From Bacteroidales bacterium (GTDB taxonomy: Bacteria > Bacteroidota > Bacteroidia > Bacteroidales > VadinHA17), in assembly GCA_027451265.1 (NCBI GenBank), contig DAIDJT010000019.1, forward strand, positions 1-16,667: a stretch of DNA of 16,667 nt, in the 5' to 3' direction. The notes under the pieces are model-generated. The model did not search any database, was not told where the DNA came from, and was given only the letters and a program-made list of their open reading frames with translations. Shown here one piece after another: positions 1 to 7,682 of this stretch; position 1 is the stretch's first letter; every line of letters begins with the position of its first letter. A program made the translations under genes and the position numbers.

Positions 1-988
1 AATAAGGATTGCGAAGGAGTTCCCTGCCCATAAGGACAAGATCAGCCCTGCCCTCTGAAATGATCTGGTCTGCCTGCCGTGGTTCGGAGATCAGTCCAAC
101 TGCACCTGTCATAATGCCGGTCTTCCTGACGGTTTCTGCGAAGGGCACCTGGTAACCAGGTCCTGCGGGTATTTTCGCATTGTGGATATTTCCTCCCGAA
201 GAGCAGTCAATCAGGTCCGCTCCGGCCTTTTGCAGCATCGGAGCCAGTCTGACGCTCTCTTCCGGTGTCCAGCCTCCATCTGTCCATTCTGTTGAGGAGA
301 TCCTCACGAAGAGGGGGTATTTTTCCGGCCATACTGATCTTATGGCGGCGGTCACTTCCAGGAGCAGCCTGGTGCGGTTTTCGAATGATCCGCCGTACCT
401 GTCGGTACGGTGATTGCTGACCGGGGAAAGGAACTCCTGGAGGAGGTAACCATGGGCGCTGTGGATCTCAGCAACCCTGAATCCTGCCTTTAGTGCCCTG
501 GCGGCAGCGTCCCTGAAGGCATAAACGACTCTTTCGAGGCATGCCGTATCAGCCATCAAAGGAGCTCTCTCATCCGGGCTGAATGGTATGGCTGACGGTG
601 CCACCGTCTCCCATCCTCCGTTGTTCAGGCCAAGCTGTTTGCCCCCCTCCCATGGTACAGCGCAGGAAGCCTTCCTCCCGGCATGAGCAATCTGAATCGC
701 GGCCACAGATCCCTGGCTGTGGATAAATTCAGTTATTCTGCGCAATCCGGGAATATGATCATCGCTCCACAGGCCGAGGTCACCGGGAGTGATACGCCCT
801 TCCGGAAAAACTGCCGTGGCCTCAACCATTATAAGCGCTGCGCCTCCGGCGGCTCTTGTCCCATAGTGTACCGCATGCCAGTCATTTGAATACCCGTCAT
901 ATGCCGAGTACTGGCACATGGGTGACATGACGATGCGGTTTTTCAGGGTTATGTCTCTGATAATAAGCGGAGTGAAAAGATATGACAT
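1..988 (-). CDS. NADH:flavin oxidoreductase, Old Yellow Enzyme family (YqjM-like), 3' end off the window
   Basis: FMN-dependent ene-reductase expected to use NAD(P)H to reduce C=C bonds of alpha,beta-unsaturated carbonyls in the cytoplasm. I translated the minus strand from the ATG at 988: it begins MSYLFTPLIIRDITLKNRIV and stays open for 329 codons to the left edge, so only a short C-terminal piece is missing (family about 340-355 residues). Family signatures seen: SPMCQYS with the thiol Cys25 and Tyr27 typical of the YqjM class, QIAHAGRKA, EIHSAHGYLLQEFLSP with the His176/His179 pair that binds the substrate carbonyl, NHRTDRYGGSFENR, and a late GAVGLI / LVLMGRELLRNP flavin-phosphate region. 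The ATG is the only in-frame start after a TAG. A TATATTTG box lies 30 bases upstream, so it may have its own promoter although it follows the 1047-1535 gene by 58 bases. Physiological substrate cannot be told. Confidence 0.93.
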   Translation of the reverse strand, partial: MSYLFTPLIIRDITLKNRIVMSPMCQYSAYDGYSNDWHAVHYGTRAAGGAALIMVEATAVFPEGRITPGDLGLWSDDHIPGLRRITEFIHSQGSVAAIQIAHAGRKASCAVPWEGGKQLGLNNGGWETVAPSAIPFSPDERAPLMADTACLERVVYAFRDAAARALKAGFRVAEIHSAHGYLLQEFLSPVSNHRTDRYGGSFENRTRLLLEVTAAIRSVWPEKYPLFVRISSTEWTDGGWTPEESVRLAPMLQKAGADLIDCSSGGNIHNAKIPAGPGYQVPFAETVRKTGIMTGAVGLISEPRQADQIISEGRADLVLMGRELLRNPY

Positions 989-1017
989 GACAGAAGTTTT
1001 TATGAGCTATAATTCTG

Positions 1018-1025
1018 CAAATATA
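1018..1025 (-). promoter_or_regulatory. candidate -7 promoter box of the Old Yellow Enzyme gene
   Basis: On the minus strand the bases read TATATTTG, an exact match to the Bacteroidota -7 consensus TAnnTTTG, ending 30 bases before the ATG at 988. No TTTG -33 element is seen at the usual spacing, so the call rests on one box and its position. Confidence 0.4.
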
Positions 1026-1046
1026 AATTCGCAGTGAGTTTGTTTT

Positions 1047-1535
1047 TCAGAACCGGTAAAACAATCCGGCGCTGCATGAAATGGGGAAGACTTCCGTTAC
1101 GTATCCTTCAGGCGGGTTTGTATGCCGGTGGATTGCAAATCCGATATCAGCGTTTATGCCGGTCCTGCCGGTTTTGCTCCTGAAGAGAAAAGACCTCCCG
1201 ATGCGGGGATAGATGAATGTCTGTTCAAAAGTATCATATCCCTTCCCGAACAGGGTGGTGCTCACACCGCACATGATATAAAATGGTCCCGGCAAAGCCG
1301 GCTCGTACTTTCGCGGTATGCGGAAATAGACCTCCAGCCCCGTTGTATGCAGCTGGCTTACCAGGTCCTGGCTAAGGCCTATCTCAATGCGGTTGCCGTA
1401 TTTCGCCTTCAGAAAGCCACCCTCAAAAAGTCCTGCACCGGCACTTACCTCGAATGTATTCTGTGACCAAAGTGCAACACATGTGAAAAATGCAGAACAT
1501 ACCGCAATGACCCTTAAAATTTTAATCTGTGACAT
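1047..1535 (-). CDS. small exported protein, probable outer-membrane beta-barrel, function unknown
   Basis: A 162-residue protein that I do not recognise as a named family. It starts with a classical signal peptide (MSQIKILRVIAVCSAFF..., cleavage likely after ALWSQ or nearby, around residue 25). The mature part alternates polar and hydrophobic/aromatic residues and is glycine-rich (FEVSAGAGLFEGGFLKAKYG, FPISCSAGLFYRF), with a terminal phenylalanine as in many outer-membrane barrels. The size would fit an eight-stranded barrel, but strand number is a guess. It is followed at 58 bases by the ene-reductase gene on the same strand; a functional link is not evident. The antisense reading frames over it (1122-1466 and others) lack family features. 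Confidence 0.75.
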   Translation of the reverse strand: MSQIKILRVIAVCSAFFTCVALWSQNTFEVSAGAGLFEGGFLKAKYGNRIEIGLSQDLVSQLHTTGLEVYFRIPRKYEPALPGPFYIMCGVSTTLFGKGYDTFEQTFIYPRIGRSFLFRSKTGRTGINADIGFAIHRHTNPPEGYVTEVFPISCSAGLFYRF

Positions 1536-1562
1536 TATTCTTTTTCCTGTAGCCCGTGAGAA

Positions 1563-1570
1563 TAAAGATA
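1563..1570 (-). promoter_or_regulatory. candidate -7 promoter box of the small barrel protein gene
   Basis: Minus strand reads TATCTTTA, matching TAnnTTT with A instead of the final G, 28 bases before the ATG at 1535. The same octamer is found before the NDH-2 and ABC transporter genes. No convincing -33 TTTG. Confidence 0.33.
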
Positions 1571-1663
1571 GCGTTTTCAGATTAAAATATGAATGTGTGA
1601 TTTTGTTGCTTCCGTTTTACTGAAAATTCCAATCATGCCTGCTTCCCATATTCAAATACCTGC

Positions 1664-1671
1664 TACTTTTG
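1664..1671 (+). promoter_or_regulatory. candidate -7 promoter box of the FISUMP lipoprotein gene
   Basis: Reads TACTTTTG, an exact TAnnTTTG match, 37 bases before the ATG at 1709, which would give a leader of about 30 bases. The -33 region is degenerate. Confidence 0.42.
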
Positions 1672-1708
1672 AAGAAAGAAATACCATTGTCTTTAAAAAC
1701 CCTGTCTC

Positions 1709-2386
1709 ATGTCATTTCGAACTTCACTTCCGTCGGCCCTGCTTTTACTTTGCGGTTTCTTCATCGTGGCAATTGCCGGATGCAGTAAATCCAATGATGA
1801 TATAACAGACGGTGACGGGAATGTGTACACGAGTGTTGTAATAGGAACCCAGGAGTGGCTCCTGGAAAACCTTAAAACCACAAAGCTCAATGACGGGACT
1901 GCAATTCAGCATGTGCCGGGTATCAGTGCCTGGGCGGCTGCCACAAATGCATCATACTGCTGGTATAACAATGAGACTGCCAACAAGGAAGATTATGGTG
2001 CACTTTATAACTGGAAGACAGTTGCCTCAGGCAAACTTTGCCCCAAAGGATGGCATGTGCCTGCTGATGCTGAGTGGACTGTCATGACCGATTACCTTGG
2101 AGGCGCAGAGGGAGCTGCCTACAAGATCAAGGAAACCGGCATTGCCCATTGGCTGACCACAACTGCCCAGGTAACCAATTCCTCCGGGTTCACAGCCCTT
2201 CCGGGCGGGTACCGTGATAACTCAGGCCAGTTTGACCGTCAGGGGTCAATAGGCTACTGGTGGACAGCCACGGAGGAAGACGCAGGAAATGCAAGGTACC
2301 GCAGTGTCTTTGAGAATTATGATGAAGTATACGGCAGCCTTGCAAACAAAAGCTCCGGATACTCGGTCAGATGCATCAGAGACTGA
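1709..2386 (+). CDS. lipoprotein with a FISUMP domain
   Basis: A 225-residue secreted lipoprotein. Residues 1-25 form a lipoprotein signal peptide ending IVAIAGC, so Cys25 is the likely lipidated residue. The rest is one FISUMP domain (the Fibrobacter succinogenes major paralogous domain, TIGR02145, common in Bacteroidota): DGNVYTSVVIGTQEWLLENL at its start, then DYGALYNWKTV, CPKGWHVPADAEWTVMTDYLGG, ALPGGYRD, YWWTATE and the terminal SGYSVRCIRD. The fold resembles a C-type-lectin-like or formylglycine-enzyme-like module in shape, but its biochemical role is not known; a cell-surface binding or adhesive role is usually assumed. The last codons and stop lie inside a 44-bp tandem duplication. 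No other FISUMP gene is seen nearby. Confidence 0.9.
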   Translation: MSFRTSLPSALLLLCGFFIVAIAGCSKSNDDITDGDGNVYTSVVIGTQEWLLENLKTTKLNDGTAIQHVPGISAWAAATNASYCWYNNETANKEDYGALYNWKTVASGKLCPKGWHVPADAEWTVMTDYLGGAEGAAYKIKETGIAHWLTTTAQVTNSSGFTALPGGYRDNSGQFDRQGSIGYWWTATEEDAGNARYRSVFENYDEVYGSLANKSSGYSVRCIRD

Positions 2387-2464
2387 CCGGCCGGGTTAAG
2401 GTGCGGTCCTGTCAATTCCGCAGAGACTGACCGGCCGGGTCAAGGTGCGGTCCTGTCAATTCCG
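2377..2464 (+). repeat. 44-bp tandem direct repeat spanning the FISUMP gene stop codon
   Basis: Copy 1 is 2377-2420, copy 2 is 2421-2464; they abut exactly and differ at a single base (T at 2397, C at 2441). Copy 1 holds the last two sense codons and the TGA stop of the lipoprotein gene, and copy 2 repeats that end of the gene in the intergenic space. Each unit also contains small inverted repeats (TGACC/GGTCA around GGCCG in copy 2, and TGCGG/CCGCA with an 11-base loop in both), so the duplicated unit could be a 3' hairpin, though no T-tract follows. Confidence 0.95.
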
Positions 2465-2526
2465 CAGTTCGCCAGCTTAAATCATCCGTTTACCGACAAA
2501 GCATAGTCCGGCGATAGCCGAAGGTT

Positions 2527-2534
2527 TACTTTTG
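2527..2534 (+). promoter_or_regulatory. candidate -7 promoter box of the DUF6263-like/barrel operon
   Basis: Reads TACTTTTG, an exact TAnnTTTG match, 37-44 bases before the ATG pair at 2565/2571. It supports a start at one of these ATGs rather than at the TTG at 2532, which lies within the box. No TTTG at -33. Confidence 0.42.
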
Positions 2535-2570
2535 AGCCTTATTTGCTTAAACCTAAAAAACACTATGCCA

Positions 2571-3518
2571 ATGAAAAAGCTTCTCTTCCCGGTTATCATA
2601 ATTCTTTTCTCTGTCGCCCTGAATGCACAGGAGAAGACCGGCCTCAGGATGAACCTTGAAAAGAATAAGGTTTACCGCTTCAGGTCTGCCTCGGAACAAA
2701 CCGTCACCCAGACCATCAATGGCGTTCAGCAGACGACTGAATCGAAGGTCACCTATATAATGTCATTGAAAATGCTGGATGCAACTCCTGAATTTATGGT
2801 CACCGAAGTACGTTTTGACACGCTTCTTACAAATACCAATACAATGGGAAAGGTCGTTACGGTCAGTTCGGCAGTTGAGGGAGACATTACATCATCGGAA
2901 TCGGCCGACGTGCTTTCATGCGTCATGAACCGGCTCAGTAAGAATGCACTTTATGTAAAAATTGATTACACGGGTAAACCTGTTGAGATTGTGAATGCCA
3001 GGTTACTGCCACAGATTGTACTTAAGGATACAGCGGGAATAACCTTGCAGGGACCCACTGGCCAGGCAGTCAAAAGGCAGGCAGCAGAAACGGTCAGTGA
3101 GAACAACCTGAAGGCGATGATTGCAATGTTTACCCACTATCTGCCCGGCAAAGAGGTTTCCAAAGGTGAAGAGTGGACAATTGTCCAGCAAATGACCTCC
3201 GGCGGGATGATGCTTGACATTGCCACCACCTACAGGTTTGACGGTCTGGATGGTGACCGCGCCGGCATCACTGCCGAATCAGCCATTAAGGCATCAGACA
3301 ATGCAGTGCCCATTGAATCAGGTGGTGCAACGGTCACTTATACTGACCTGAAAGGCATGAGCAAGGCAAATATGGTAATTGACACACTCACCGGTCTCAG
3401 GATTGAAGAAACCGGCAAGACACATATTTCCGGAACTCTTGGTATAAGTGCCCCGGGATTCAGCATGCAGATGCCAATGGACATAAACGGTGAAACGAAA
3501 ATCGGTATAATACAATAA
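2571..3518 (+). CDS. exported protein, DUF6263-like, function unknown
   Basis: A protein of about 315 residues with a clean signal peptide (MKKLLFPVIIILFSVALNAQ, cleavage after NAQ), so periplasmic or surface exposed. The ATG at 2565 two codons upstream is equally possible. The mature sequence opens EKTGLRMNLEKNKVYRFRSASEQ and reads as mixed beta strands with conserved-looking blocks KYR..., GEEWTI, TYRFDGLDGDRAGITAES and a closing SMQMPMDINGETKIGIIQ. This resembles the DUF6263 family of Bacteroidota exported proteins; I make that link from the look of the sequence, not from a search. Only 18 bases separate it from the outer-membrane barrel gene, so the two are probably one transcript and may work at the same envelope site. 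No catalytic motif is visible. Confidence 0.8.
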   Translation: MKKLLFPVIIILFSVALNAQEKTGLRMNLEKNKVYRFRSASEQTVTQTINGVQQTTESKVTYIMSLKMLDATPEFMVTEVRFDTLLTNTNTMGKVVTVSSAVEGDITSSESADVLSCVMNRLSKNALYVKIDYTGKPVEIVNARLLPQIVLKDTAGITLQGPTGQAVKRQAAETVSENNLKAMIAMFTHYLPGKEVSKGEEWTIVQQMTSGGMMLDIATTYRFDGLDGDRAGITAESAIKASDNAVPIESGGATVTYTDLKGMSKANMVIDTLTGLRIEETGKTHISGTLGISAPGFSMQMPMDINGETKIGIIQ

Positions 3519-3536
3519 ATTAATTTGGGACAGCAC

Positions 3537-5906
3537 ATGAAAAGAATTTTTGTCGGATTGCTTCTGGCGGCCTCTGTTGCAACGCAGGCTCAGAATATCA
3601 ACGGTAAAGTATGCCTCGAGAGTGACAGGTCTCCTGTGCCTTACGCTACCGTGGGCCTGGTACAGCTGCCTGATTCATCTATGATTACCGGGGTCATTAC
3701 CCTGGGTGACGGTGGGTTTGTACTTGAAAAGGTAAAGCCCGGAAACTACTTTATCAGGGTAAGCTATGTAGGCTACAAAACCGGCGGCAGGGGAGTCTCG
3801 GTTGCCGAAGGTGATACGGAGCTGACCGTTGATACTATTTTCCTGGCTGAAACAACTGCCAGCATTGATGAAATTATGGTGGTAGGTGAGCGCCTCAAGG
3901 GCAAGGAAATGGTTGACAGAACCAGCTATGCCATTCCCGAAGTTGTATCAAGGACAGCCACAAACGGTTATGACCTGCTGAAAAAGATACCGCAGGTAAA
4001 CGTTGATTACCAGAATAATGTCACGCTTAACGGAAGCAGTAATTTCATCATCCAGGTTGACGGAAGGCAGCGTGACAAGGAGTACCTGGCCAGGCTTCTT
4101 CCCTCGGATATACAGTCGATTGAAATCATCAGCAACCCGTCCGGCAAGTACGAGGGAAATATTGACGGGGTAATCAGCATCATACTTAAGAAGGAAGCCA
4201 GGTACGGATTGAACGGCAATGTCGGCCTCAACCTCAAACCCTTTAACAAGGTAACCAGCCAGACCACCGGAAGCATTGATTACTCACTCGGGAAAATAAC
4301 CTTTTACCTGACCGCCCTCAATATTTACCAGGCTCTGGATATAAGCCAGACAAACGAGAGCCGGTTCACGGCAATTGATTCCACCATCAGCCTGACGGGA
4401 GAAGGGGGTCTGGCAGTAACCCTCACAACCCTCAACAGCGGGTTTGATTACTACATCAATGAAAGGAACAGCCTCAGCCTGAACGTAAGTTACAAACCGA
4501 TCAGGCAGGATATAGACATCCCGGGTGAAACCTTCCTTTATAAGGGAGAAACCCCTCTCAACACTGTAATTTCATCCTCATTCATCGGGTATAAAAGTGG
4601 TGAGTCATCGACTTCGCTGTTCTATAAGAGAAATTTCAAGAACCCGGTACAGGAACTGACAGTGGAGAATACTTATTACAATTTCAGGTCAAATGAGGAC
4701 AACCGGTTTGAGAACACCCGCTATCCTTACAATTCCGGAACGGTGCTTGACACATATTCAAGGCGTGAAGAGAATCTTAATACCAGGAATTATTTCTCCA
4801 CGAAGGTTAACTACGTCCATCCGCTGGGGATGAATGCGAAGCTTGAGTCTGGCTACCAGCTGTATTACCAGCAGATGAGTTATGATTTTACGGTAAACAA
4901 TGCGGAAGCAGACAACCTGTTTGAATATGGAGAGTTCCGTAATTCGGTCTACGGAGGCATCACATACAACCTGAAGAAGATCGGGGCACAGGCGATACTC
5001 AGGGTGGAAAACAGCCACATAAGTGCAGATTCCGTAACCAGGCCTGACTATACATGTTTCCTGCCATCGGTCAATCTTCAGTATAAGTTCTCGCCCTCGC
5101 ATAACCTGAAATTCACCTACAACAGGAGGATAAACAGGCCGGGTATCTATGATATGAATCCTTATTTCAGGACAGACCAGAATTACAACATTTCCCAGGG
5201 CAACCCTGATCTCAGGCCTGATTACCGTGACCGCCTGCAGCTTACCTATACATGGAATTTCGGCAGCAATTACTTCTCGCCATACGTCTACAATGAGTAC
5301 TTCTCAGACCGGACGGGGAATGAATACCGGGTCACGCAGTCTCCGGTTGACAACTCTTTCATCACTTTCACCAAGCCCTACAACCTTCTCAGCGGTTATG
5401 AGCTCGGCGGGGGCGTAAATGCCACTCTGTGGTATATAAATTTCAATTCAAGGTTTTACAAGGGTCATATCAATGAGTACAAGGGCCAGACCTTTACAAT
5501 ACCCGGAAAGGACTATTACTCCTGGAGCATGACCGGCGCAGCATATGTCAGTTTTGGCAAGAACAAGAAGACAACTGCGTTTGCCTTCCTCAGCTATGAC
5601 GGAATAAATATGAACGCGCGTTCCAAAACCTACAACCACCCGTTCTACGGCCCCGGCATCCAGACCCAGATCAAGAATCACAGTATGGGTGTGGTATGGG
5701 TTCTGCCCCTGTCCACGAATGTGAAGCTGAACAGGACCGAGACTGTGGCGCCTGATTTCTCCTCGACCAATATCATAGGCTTCAATGCCTCAAACTTCTT
5801 CCAGTTCTCCTACTCATATAAATTCAATAAAGGGAGGACTGTCAAAAAGCTTGACCGTAAGGTGGAGGTCGAAAGTGACAGCAAAAGCGGTGCCATTGTG
5901 AAGTGA
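3537..5906 (+). CDS. outer-membrane beta-barrel protein with carboxypeptidase-regulatory-like and plug domains
   Basis: A 789-residue outer-membrane protein. Order of parts: signal peptide (MKRIFVGLLLAASVATQAQ), a carboxypeptidase-regulatory-like domain over about residues 20-110 (NINGKVCLESDRSPVPYATV ... GNYFIRVSYVGYKT), a TonB-plug-like domain (about 120-220: DLLKKIPQV, FIIQVDGR, IQSIEIISNPSGKYEGNIDG, then VISIILKK) and a long barrel of alternating aromatic/polar strands to the C-terminus, including RRINRPGIYDMNPY and GNPDLRPDYRDRLQLTY, typical of the OMP_b-brl_3 type barrels. The last clear strand is FFQFSYSYKF, followed by a charged tail of about 25 residues. Substrate unknown; no SusD-like partner is adjacent, so it is not an obvious glycan-import pair. 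Start chosen at the ATG giving a normal signal peptide; a TTG at 3525 is less likely. Stop lies in a repeated stretch. Confidence 0.92.
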   Translation: MKRIFVGLLLAASVATQAQNINGKVCLESDRSPVPYATVGLVQLPDSSMITGVITLGDGGFVLEKVKPGNYFIRVSYVGYKTGGRGVSVAEGDTELTVDTIFLAETTASIDEIMVVGERLKGKEMVDRTSYAIPEVVSRTATNGYDLLKKIPQVNVDYQNNVTLNGSSNFIIQVDGRQRDKEYLARLLPSDIQSIEIISNPSGKYEGNIDGVISIILKKEARYGLNGNVGLNLKPFNKVTSQTTGSIDYSLGKITFYLTALNIYQALDISQTNESRFTAIDSTISLTGEGGLAVTLTTLNSGFDYYINERNSLSLNVSYKPIRQDIDIPGETFLYKGETPLNTVISSSFIGYKSGESSTSLFYKRNFKNPVQELTVENTYYNFRSNEDNRFENTRYPYNSGTVLDTYSRREENLNTRNYFSTKVNYVHPLGMNAKLESGYQLYYQQMSYDFTVNNAEADNLFEYGEFRNSVYGGITYNLKKIGAQAILRVENSHISADSVTRPDYTCFLPSVNLQYKFSPSHNLKFTYNRRINRPGIYDMNPYFRTDQNYNISQGNPDLRPDYRDRLQLTYTWNFGSNYFSPYVYNEYFSDRTGNEYRVTQSPVDNSFITFTKPYNLLSGYELGGGVNATLWYINFNSRFYKGHINEYKGQTFTIPGKDYYSWSMTGAAYVSFGKNKKTTAFAFLSYDGINMNARSKTYNHPFYGPGIQTQIKNHSMGVVWVLPLSTNVKLNRTETVAPDFSSTNIIGFNASNFFQFSYSYKFNKGRTVKKLDRKVEVESDSKSGAIVK

Positions 5907-5970
5907 CAGGAACAATGGTGCAATAGTGCAGGGACAATAACAAAGGCGACATTGTGAAGTGACAGGAACA
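5894..5970 (+). repeat. 21-bp direct repeat (period 56) spanning the barrel gene stop codon
   Basis: The 21 bases at 5894-5914 recur exactly at 5950-5970. Copy 1 includes the final codons and TGA stop (5904-5906) of the barrel gene; copy 2 repeats them in the intergenic region. Similarity is weaker just upstream of the copies (CAAA and GCG blocks). Copy 1 is also flanked by a perfect 7-bp inverted repeat, CCATTGT at 5893-5899 and ACAATGG at 5912-5918, which would place the stop codon in the loop of a hairpin; copy 2 lacks the right arm. Confidence 0.9.
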
Positions 5971-6018
5971 TCAGTGTCTGATGAACAGGCGGCAGGAGCT
6001 GGATATCCTATTGGCCGC

Positions 6019-6058
6019 AGGGCCGGGTTCTTTTGGGAGCCCGGCCCTCTCCATTTTT
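6019..6058 (+). terminator. Rho-independent terminator after the barrel gene
   Basis: Inverted repeat AGGGCCGGGTTC (6019-6030) with GAGCCCGGCCCT (6037-6048): a stem of 12 pairs including one G-T pair, six-base loop, followed five bases later by TTTTT (6054-6058). It would end the 2571-5906 transcript and insulate the ferredoxin gene. Confidence 0.85.
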
Positions 6059-6115
6059 GAACCAAATACAGTATCTTCCGTTTATTATTTATCTAATACA
6101 ATCTCTAACAGAATT

Positions 6116-6304
6116 ATGGCGATTACGAAAGTATGGATTGAAGAGGGCTGCATTGCCTGCGGCTCGTGTGAACAAATCTGTCCGGAAGTTTTCAAAGTGA
6201 CGGATCAGTCGAGGGTGATTGAAGGAGTCAACTACTCCGATTATTCTGATCAAATAAAGGAAGCGGCAGAGTGTTGCCCGGCGGAGGTCATCAAATATCA
6301 ATAG
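6116..6304 (+). CDS. small ferredoxin, single [4Fe-4S] cluster type
   Basis: A 62-residue soluble electron carrier. It has Cys12, Cys15, Cys18 and Cys22 in a CIACGSCEQICP motif and a second region AECCPAEVIKYQ with Cys53 and Cys54. In single-cluster ferredoxins the first three cysteines and the late Cys-Pro cysteine hold the cluster, while Cys22 and Cys53 would be free to form a disulfide or are vestiges of a second cluster; that assignment is from family knowledge. The acidic linker VTDQSRVIEGVNYSDYSD is typical. Start is the ATG giving MAITKVWIEEGC; an upstream in-frame start at 5981 would run through the terminator. It is monocistronic, converges on the NDH-2 gene, and its redox partner is not encoded nearby. 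Confidence 0.93.
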   Translation: MAITKVWIEEGCIACGSCEQICPEVFKVTDQSRVIEGVNYSDYSDQIKEAAECCPAEVIKYQ

Positions 6305-6349
6305 GTGAATCACGCCCGGGTTTGGGTTTCCCGTCGCCCTGATCCGTAA

Positions 6350-7600
6350 TCATTTATCCGGATCAATCTTCAGAATGAGGCGCAGCGAGCTGTTTTTCGT
6401 GATGTAGTTCCATGCCCAGTTAATGAAGATAATAAGCTTGTTCCTGACACTCAGTATAAGCATCAGGTGAAGGAACATCCAGAAATACCATGCCAGGTAA
6501 CCGTGGAAGCTGACCAGCGGGAGGTCAACGATGGCCTTGTTTCTTCCCACGGTAGCCATTGAACCGAGATCCCTGTACTCGTATTCCGTAAGCTTACCTC
6601 CTTTAAACATCCGCGTAAAATTACGCGCAAGGTTCTTGCCCTGGTTGATGGCTACATTTGCCACCTGCGGATGACCCTTCGGGTACTTCGGTGTTTCCAT
6701 ATATGCTATGTCACCTATTGCATAAATATTTTCATATCCTTCCACCCTGTTGGTTCTGTCAACCCTTAATCGCTTACCCGGTGCCGTTACCTCCTGCGAA
6801 AGGCCGTTTATCAGATTTCCGGTTATCCCGGCAGTCCAGATGACGTTTTTGCTTTCAAGATGCTCCCCGTTGCTCAGCTGGAGGATGGAGCCGTCATAGT
6901 TCCGGACAAAAACGCCGGTCCTTAGCTGCACTCCAAGGCTCTTCAGGTATTTTTCTGATGATCTTTTGGCAAGGTCACTCATTGTATTGAGGGTATGGTC
7001 TCCGCCTTCCAGGAGGTGAATTTTCAACCGCGAGAAGTCAATTCCGGGAAAATCCTTCGGAAGAATATCTCTCTTGATTTCGGCGAAAGCTCCCGAGAGT
7101 TCCACCCCGGTCGGACCACCCCCGACCACTACGATATTGAACAGGCCCTCGTCTGCATTACTTCCTGAATTGAGGATATTCTCAAAGTTTTCCAGTATCT
7201 CATTCCGGATTTTGATTGCCTCATACGTTGTTTTAAGGCTGAGGGTATGTTTCTCAAGCTCATTATTGCCGTAGTAATTGGTTTTACCTCCGGATGCAAT
7301 GACCAGGTAGTCATATTCAAAAGTGCCTGCCGTGGATGTAACTGTCATATTTTGCGGGTCAGCAGCCAGCACCTCGGCCATCCTGACTGTAACGTCTTTC
7401 CTGTCCTGGAAAATTTTCCTCAGCGGGAAGGAGATGCTGGTTGGTTCGATCTGCGAAGTGGCAACCTGGTAAAACAGCGGCTGGAACTGGTGATGGTTAA
7501 GCCGGTCTATGAGTACGACTTCAAACATTCCCGGCTTCAGGTTCTTAATAAATTGAAGCCCTGCGAAACCGCCACCGATTACAATAATTTTCTTTTTCAT
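6350..7600 (-). CDS. ndh: type II NADH:quinone oxidoreductase (NDH-2), NAD(P)/FAD-dependent
   Basis: A 416-residue peripheral membrane flavoprotein that oxidises NADH and reduces quinone without pumping protons. Seen: N-terminal FAD-binding motif KKKIIVIGGGFAGLQFIKNL, second Rossmann motif NIVVVGGGPTGVELSGAFAE (about residues 155-175) for NADH, the C-terminal FAD motif NIYAIGD, and the quinone-side stretch HPQVANVAINQGKNLARN. The C-terminus holds hydrophobic, aromatic segments (GYLAWYFWMFLHLMLILSVRNKLIIFINWAWNYI), usual in the Bacteroidota NDH-2 group and probably membrane-binding. The ATG at 7600 is used because MKKKIIVIGGG is the normal family start; longer readings to 7696 add an unrelated leader. 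A TATCTTTA box lies 22 bases upstream. It could supply quinol to the nearby NO reductase, which is an inference from function, not from an operon. Confidence 0.93.
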   Translation of the reverse strand: MKKKIIVIGGGFAGLQFIKNLKPGMFEVVLIDRLNHHQFQPLFYQVATSQIEPTSISFPLRKIFQDRKDVTVRMAEVLAADPQNMTVTSTAGTFEYDYLVIASGGKTNYYGNNELEKHTLSLKTTYEAIKIRNEILENFENILNSGSNADEGLFNIVVVGGGPTGVELSGAFAEIKRDILPKDFPGIDFSRLKIHLLEGGDHTLNTMSDLAKRSSEKYLKSLGVQLRTGVFVRNYDGSILQLSNGEHLESKNVIWTAGITGNLINGLSQEVTAPGKRLRVDRTNRVEGYENIYAIGDIAYMETPKYPKGHPQVANVAINQGKNLARNFTRMFKGGKLTEYEYRDLGSMATVGRNKAIVDLPLVSFHGYLAWYFWMFLHLMLILSVRNKLIIFINWAWNYITKNSSLRLILKIDPDK

Positions 7601-7621
7601 GTCAAAGAAATAATGGGTTGT

Positions 7622-7629
7622 TAAAGATA
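7622..7629 (-). promoter_or_regulatory. candidate -7 promoter box of the NDH-2 gene
   Basis: Minus strand reads TATCTTTA 22 bases before the ATG at 7600. A TTTA sits 21 bases further upstream as a weak -33. Same octamer as before the 1535 and 14622 genes. Confidence 0.35.
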
Positions 7630-7682
7630 ATTGAACCACATCCCGGGTCTTAAACAAATGCCTGTATTTATTGTTGATTTTA

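Noticed and set aside
683..889. 68-codon plus-strand frame at the left end
   Set aside because: Antisense to the Old Yellow Enzyme gene, whose minus-strand translation carries all family motifs.
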